Below, piece by piece: positions 62,841-64,000 of a stretch of 64,000 nt of DNA. Source of the stretch: Arenimonas composti TR7-09 = DSM 18010 (lineage in GTDB: Bacteria; Pseudomonadota; Gammaproteobacteria; Xanthomonadales; Xanthomonadaceae); assembly GCF_000426365.1 (NCBI RefSeq), contig NZ_AUFF01000001.1, positions 434,001 to 498,000 of the forward strand. Direction: 5' to 3'. Under the pieces are notes generated by a model that worked only from the letters and a program-made list of their open reading frames with translations, had not been told where the DNA came from and ran no database searches. Each line of letters begins with the position of its first letter. The stretch's first letter is position 1. A program made the translations under genes and the position numbers.

Positions 62841-62865
62841 TCCAGGAACTGTCTCTGACACCGTT
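62820..62865. repeat. AACGGTGTCAGAGACAGTT-family perfect inverted repeat
   Basis: Arms AACGGTGTCAGAGACAGTT (62820-62838) and its exact complement (62847-62865) are separated by 8 bases. The element lies over the end of the histidine phosphatase gene and next to the convergent HTH gene (stop at 62879). Confidence 0.95.
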
Positions 62866-62878
62866 CGGAGAGGCGCTG

Positions 62879-63313
62879 TTATGCGGAGGCTTCGAGGCGG
62901 CGCGCGGCTTCGCGCTTGCCGATGCCGCGCAGTTCGGCGAGTTTCGCCTGCTGCGCCGCGCGCGGCACGGTCTTGCCGGTTTCCCACTGGTAGATCGACT
63001 GGCCGCTGACGCCGGCGAGGCGGCCGAAGTCGGCGGCGGACAGGCCCAGGCGCGCGCGCAGCGAGCGCAGACCCTTGGCGACGAAACGCGTGCGCGGCGC
63101 CTCGCCCTCGTCCCCGGCGGGCGGCGCGGCGCGTCGGCTGGCCTTGGCGACCCCGCGCAGTTCGCGGCGCAGGGCTTCGACATCGCGCTTGAGCGCGGCG
63201 ATCTCGCGGCGGTACTGCGCGTTCGCCTTGCGCAGCGGTTCGACGGCGGTCTTGATCTCGCGACGGGCGAGGCGGGCGATCTCGGACTTCAGGACGACAG
63301 CGATATTGGCCAA
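62879..63313 (-). CDS. Coiled-coil protein with XRE-type HTH
   Basis: This 144-residue protein has an N-terminal coiled coil (residues 1-60, EIARLARREIKTAVEPLRKA and ALKRDVEALRREL). A C-terminal helix-turn-helix of the XRE/Cro type follows: LRARLGLSAADFGRLAGVSG then QSIYQWETGKTVPR. It is likely a DNA-binding transcription regulator. It starts with TTG (63313) with AGGAG upstream. The combination is like small HipB- or MqsA-like regulators, but no toxin partner is adjacent. Confidence 0.8.
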   Translation of the reverse strand: MANIAVVLKSEIARLARREIKTAVEPLRKANAQYRREIAALKRDVEALRRELRGVAKASRRAAPPAGDEGEAPRTRFVAKGLRSLRARLGLSAADFGRLAGVSGQSIYQWETGKTVPRAAQQAKLAELRGIGKREAARRLEASA

Positions 63314-63467
63314 GCGGGGACTCCTGTTGTTGCAGCCGCGGCATTGTAGCGGCCCCGGCCATGTAACTTCTTCACGTCATTGGTTTTCTTTCACGGGTTC
63401 GTGCCCGCGCGGGCGACAGGGTGCCGGCACCGGTGCGTCTTGCGCCGCCCCACGAAGGAGTACACCG

Positions 63468-64000
63468 ATGAGCACGAAACCCCTGTTGCTGAGCTTCGCG
63501 ATCGCCACCTCGCTCGCCCTCGCCGCCTGCGCCGATCGCAGCGAAGTGGCCGACGTCGACACCCCGCGCGACGACAGCATCGCGATGCAGCCCACCGACA
63601 CCACGCAGCCCGACGGCAGCACGACCGGCGACGGCTACGGCGACGCCACCGCCAGCTACGACGATGCCGGCGATGCCTGGAACGCCGACGCCGACAGTGC
63701 CGCGGCCGGCAGCGCCAGCGCCGCGGTCACCGACGAACGCGCCGCGCTCGGCGTGCTGAACGCGATCAACGAACACGAGATCGCCGCCAGCCGCCAGGCG
63801 ATCGAGAAGGGCGTCGACGGCGAGGTCGCCGAGTACGCGCGCATGATGATCGACGCGCACACGCAGAACCGCGAACAGACCCTGGCGCTGAGCCCGGATC
63901 CGTCGGCCGCCCCGGTGCAGCTGCAGGTCGCCGAAGGCGAGGCGCGCCGCAATCGCCTCGCCGAGAACGATGGCGACGCCTACGCGCGTGCCTACGTCGA
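63468..64000 (+). CDS. DUF4142-type lipoprotein, partial
   Basis: The lipoprotein signal is MSTKPLLLSFAIATSLALAAC (lipobox LAAC). An acidic, low-complexity stretch of about 70 residues follows. A domain then begins RAALGVLNAINEHEIAASRQ and EYARMMIDAHTQNREQTLAL, the helical pattern of DUF4142 (ferritin-like, predicted outer-membrane) proteins. The gene runs past the window end, so the C-terminus is missing. The ATG at 63468 has GGAG at good spacing. Confidence 0.82.
   Translation, partial: MSTKPLLLSFAIATSLALAACADRSEVADVDTPRDDSIAMQPTDTTQPDGSTTGDGYGDATASYDDAGDAWNADADSAAAGSASAAVTDERAALGVLNAINEHEIAASRQAIEKGVDGEVAEYARMMIDAHTQNREQTLALSPDPSAAPVQLQVAEGEARRNRLAENDGDAYARAYV

Noticed and set aside
1-64000. 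tRNA, rRNA, CRISPR array, phage integrase or intact transposase
   Set aside because: I looked for these, especially at the island edges near 36.5 and 50 kb, and saw none.

Overview
The window is high-GC DNA in which nearly all genes use G/C-ending codons. The likely source is a gammaproteobacterium of the Xanthomonadales (Lysobacter/Luteimonas/Pseudoxanthomonas-like). That placement rests on dispersed GTAGGAGC-type palindromes, an HscC/J-like pair, an EfpL-type elongation factor and a liu leucine-degradation cluster next to a fused isobutyryl-CoA mutase. It is inference; no rRNA or tRNA is present to confirm it.

Layout. 1-3.6 kb: transporter genes (AGCS end, two APC permeases). 3.8-8.6 kb: a Nudix hydrolase facing an EfpL/small membrane protein/SDR operon and a PAS-GGDEF-EAL protein. 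8.7-26.6 kb: a mostly minus-strand branched-chain acyl-CoA degradation region: leucine dehydrogenase, isovaleryl-CoA dehydrogenase, thiolase, methylcrotonyl-CoA carboxylase beta and alpha, methylglutaconyl-CoA hydratase and HMG-CoA lyase. It is interrupted by an HscC/J-like chaperone pair, a J-like pseudogene, a GxxExxY cassette, lipoproteins and a plus-strand serine hydrolase. 27-32.5 kb: an unknown gene, a TPR-sulfotransferase and a propeller-type diguanylate cyclase. 32.7-36.5 kb: icmF, with two palindromic-repeat insertions translated in frame.

36.5-50 kb is an accessory island. It holds an AT-richer STAND-like NTPase with a probable Mrr-type nuclease domain, an arsenic operon (arsR, arsI-like, arsC, aquaporin), an overlapping five-gene operon (GHKL ATPase, two unknowns, C5 DNA methyltransferase, Vsr-type nuclease) and an HNH endonuclease. 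I read the five-gene operon as a MORC/paraMORC-type restriction-modification variant without a visible helicase. 50.4-55.6 kb: a tight operon of class-3 lipase, lipoprotein, trypsin-like protease and peptidoglycan-binding/CHAP-like protein. 55.6-64 kb: ordinary housekeeping and envelope genes, ending inside a DUF4142-type lipoprotein.

A theme across the window is several families of short inverted repeats. They often sit inside reading frames or supply stop codons: APC permease, Nudix, sulfotransferase, diguanylate cyclase, IcmF (twice) and histidine phosphatase. A separate inverted-repeat family flanks the GxxExxY gene and recurs without a gene at 29.2 kb. No CRISPR array, rRNA, tRNA or intact transposase was seen.
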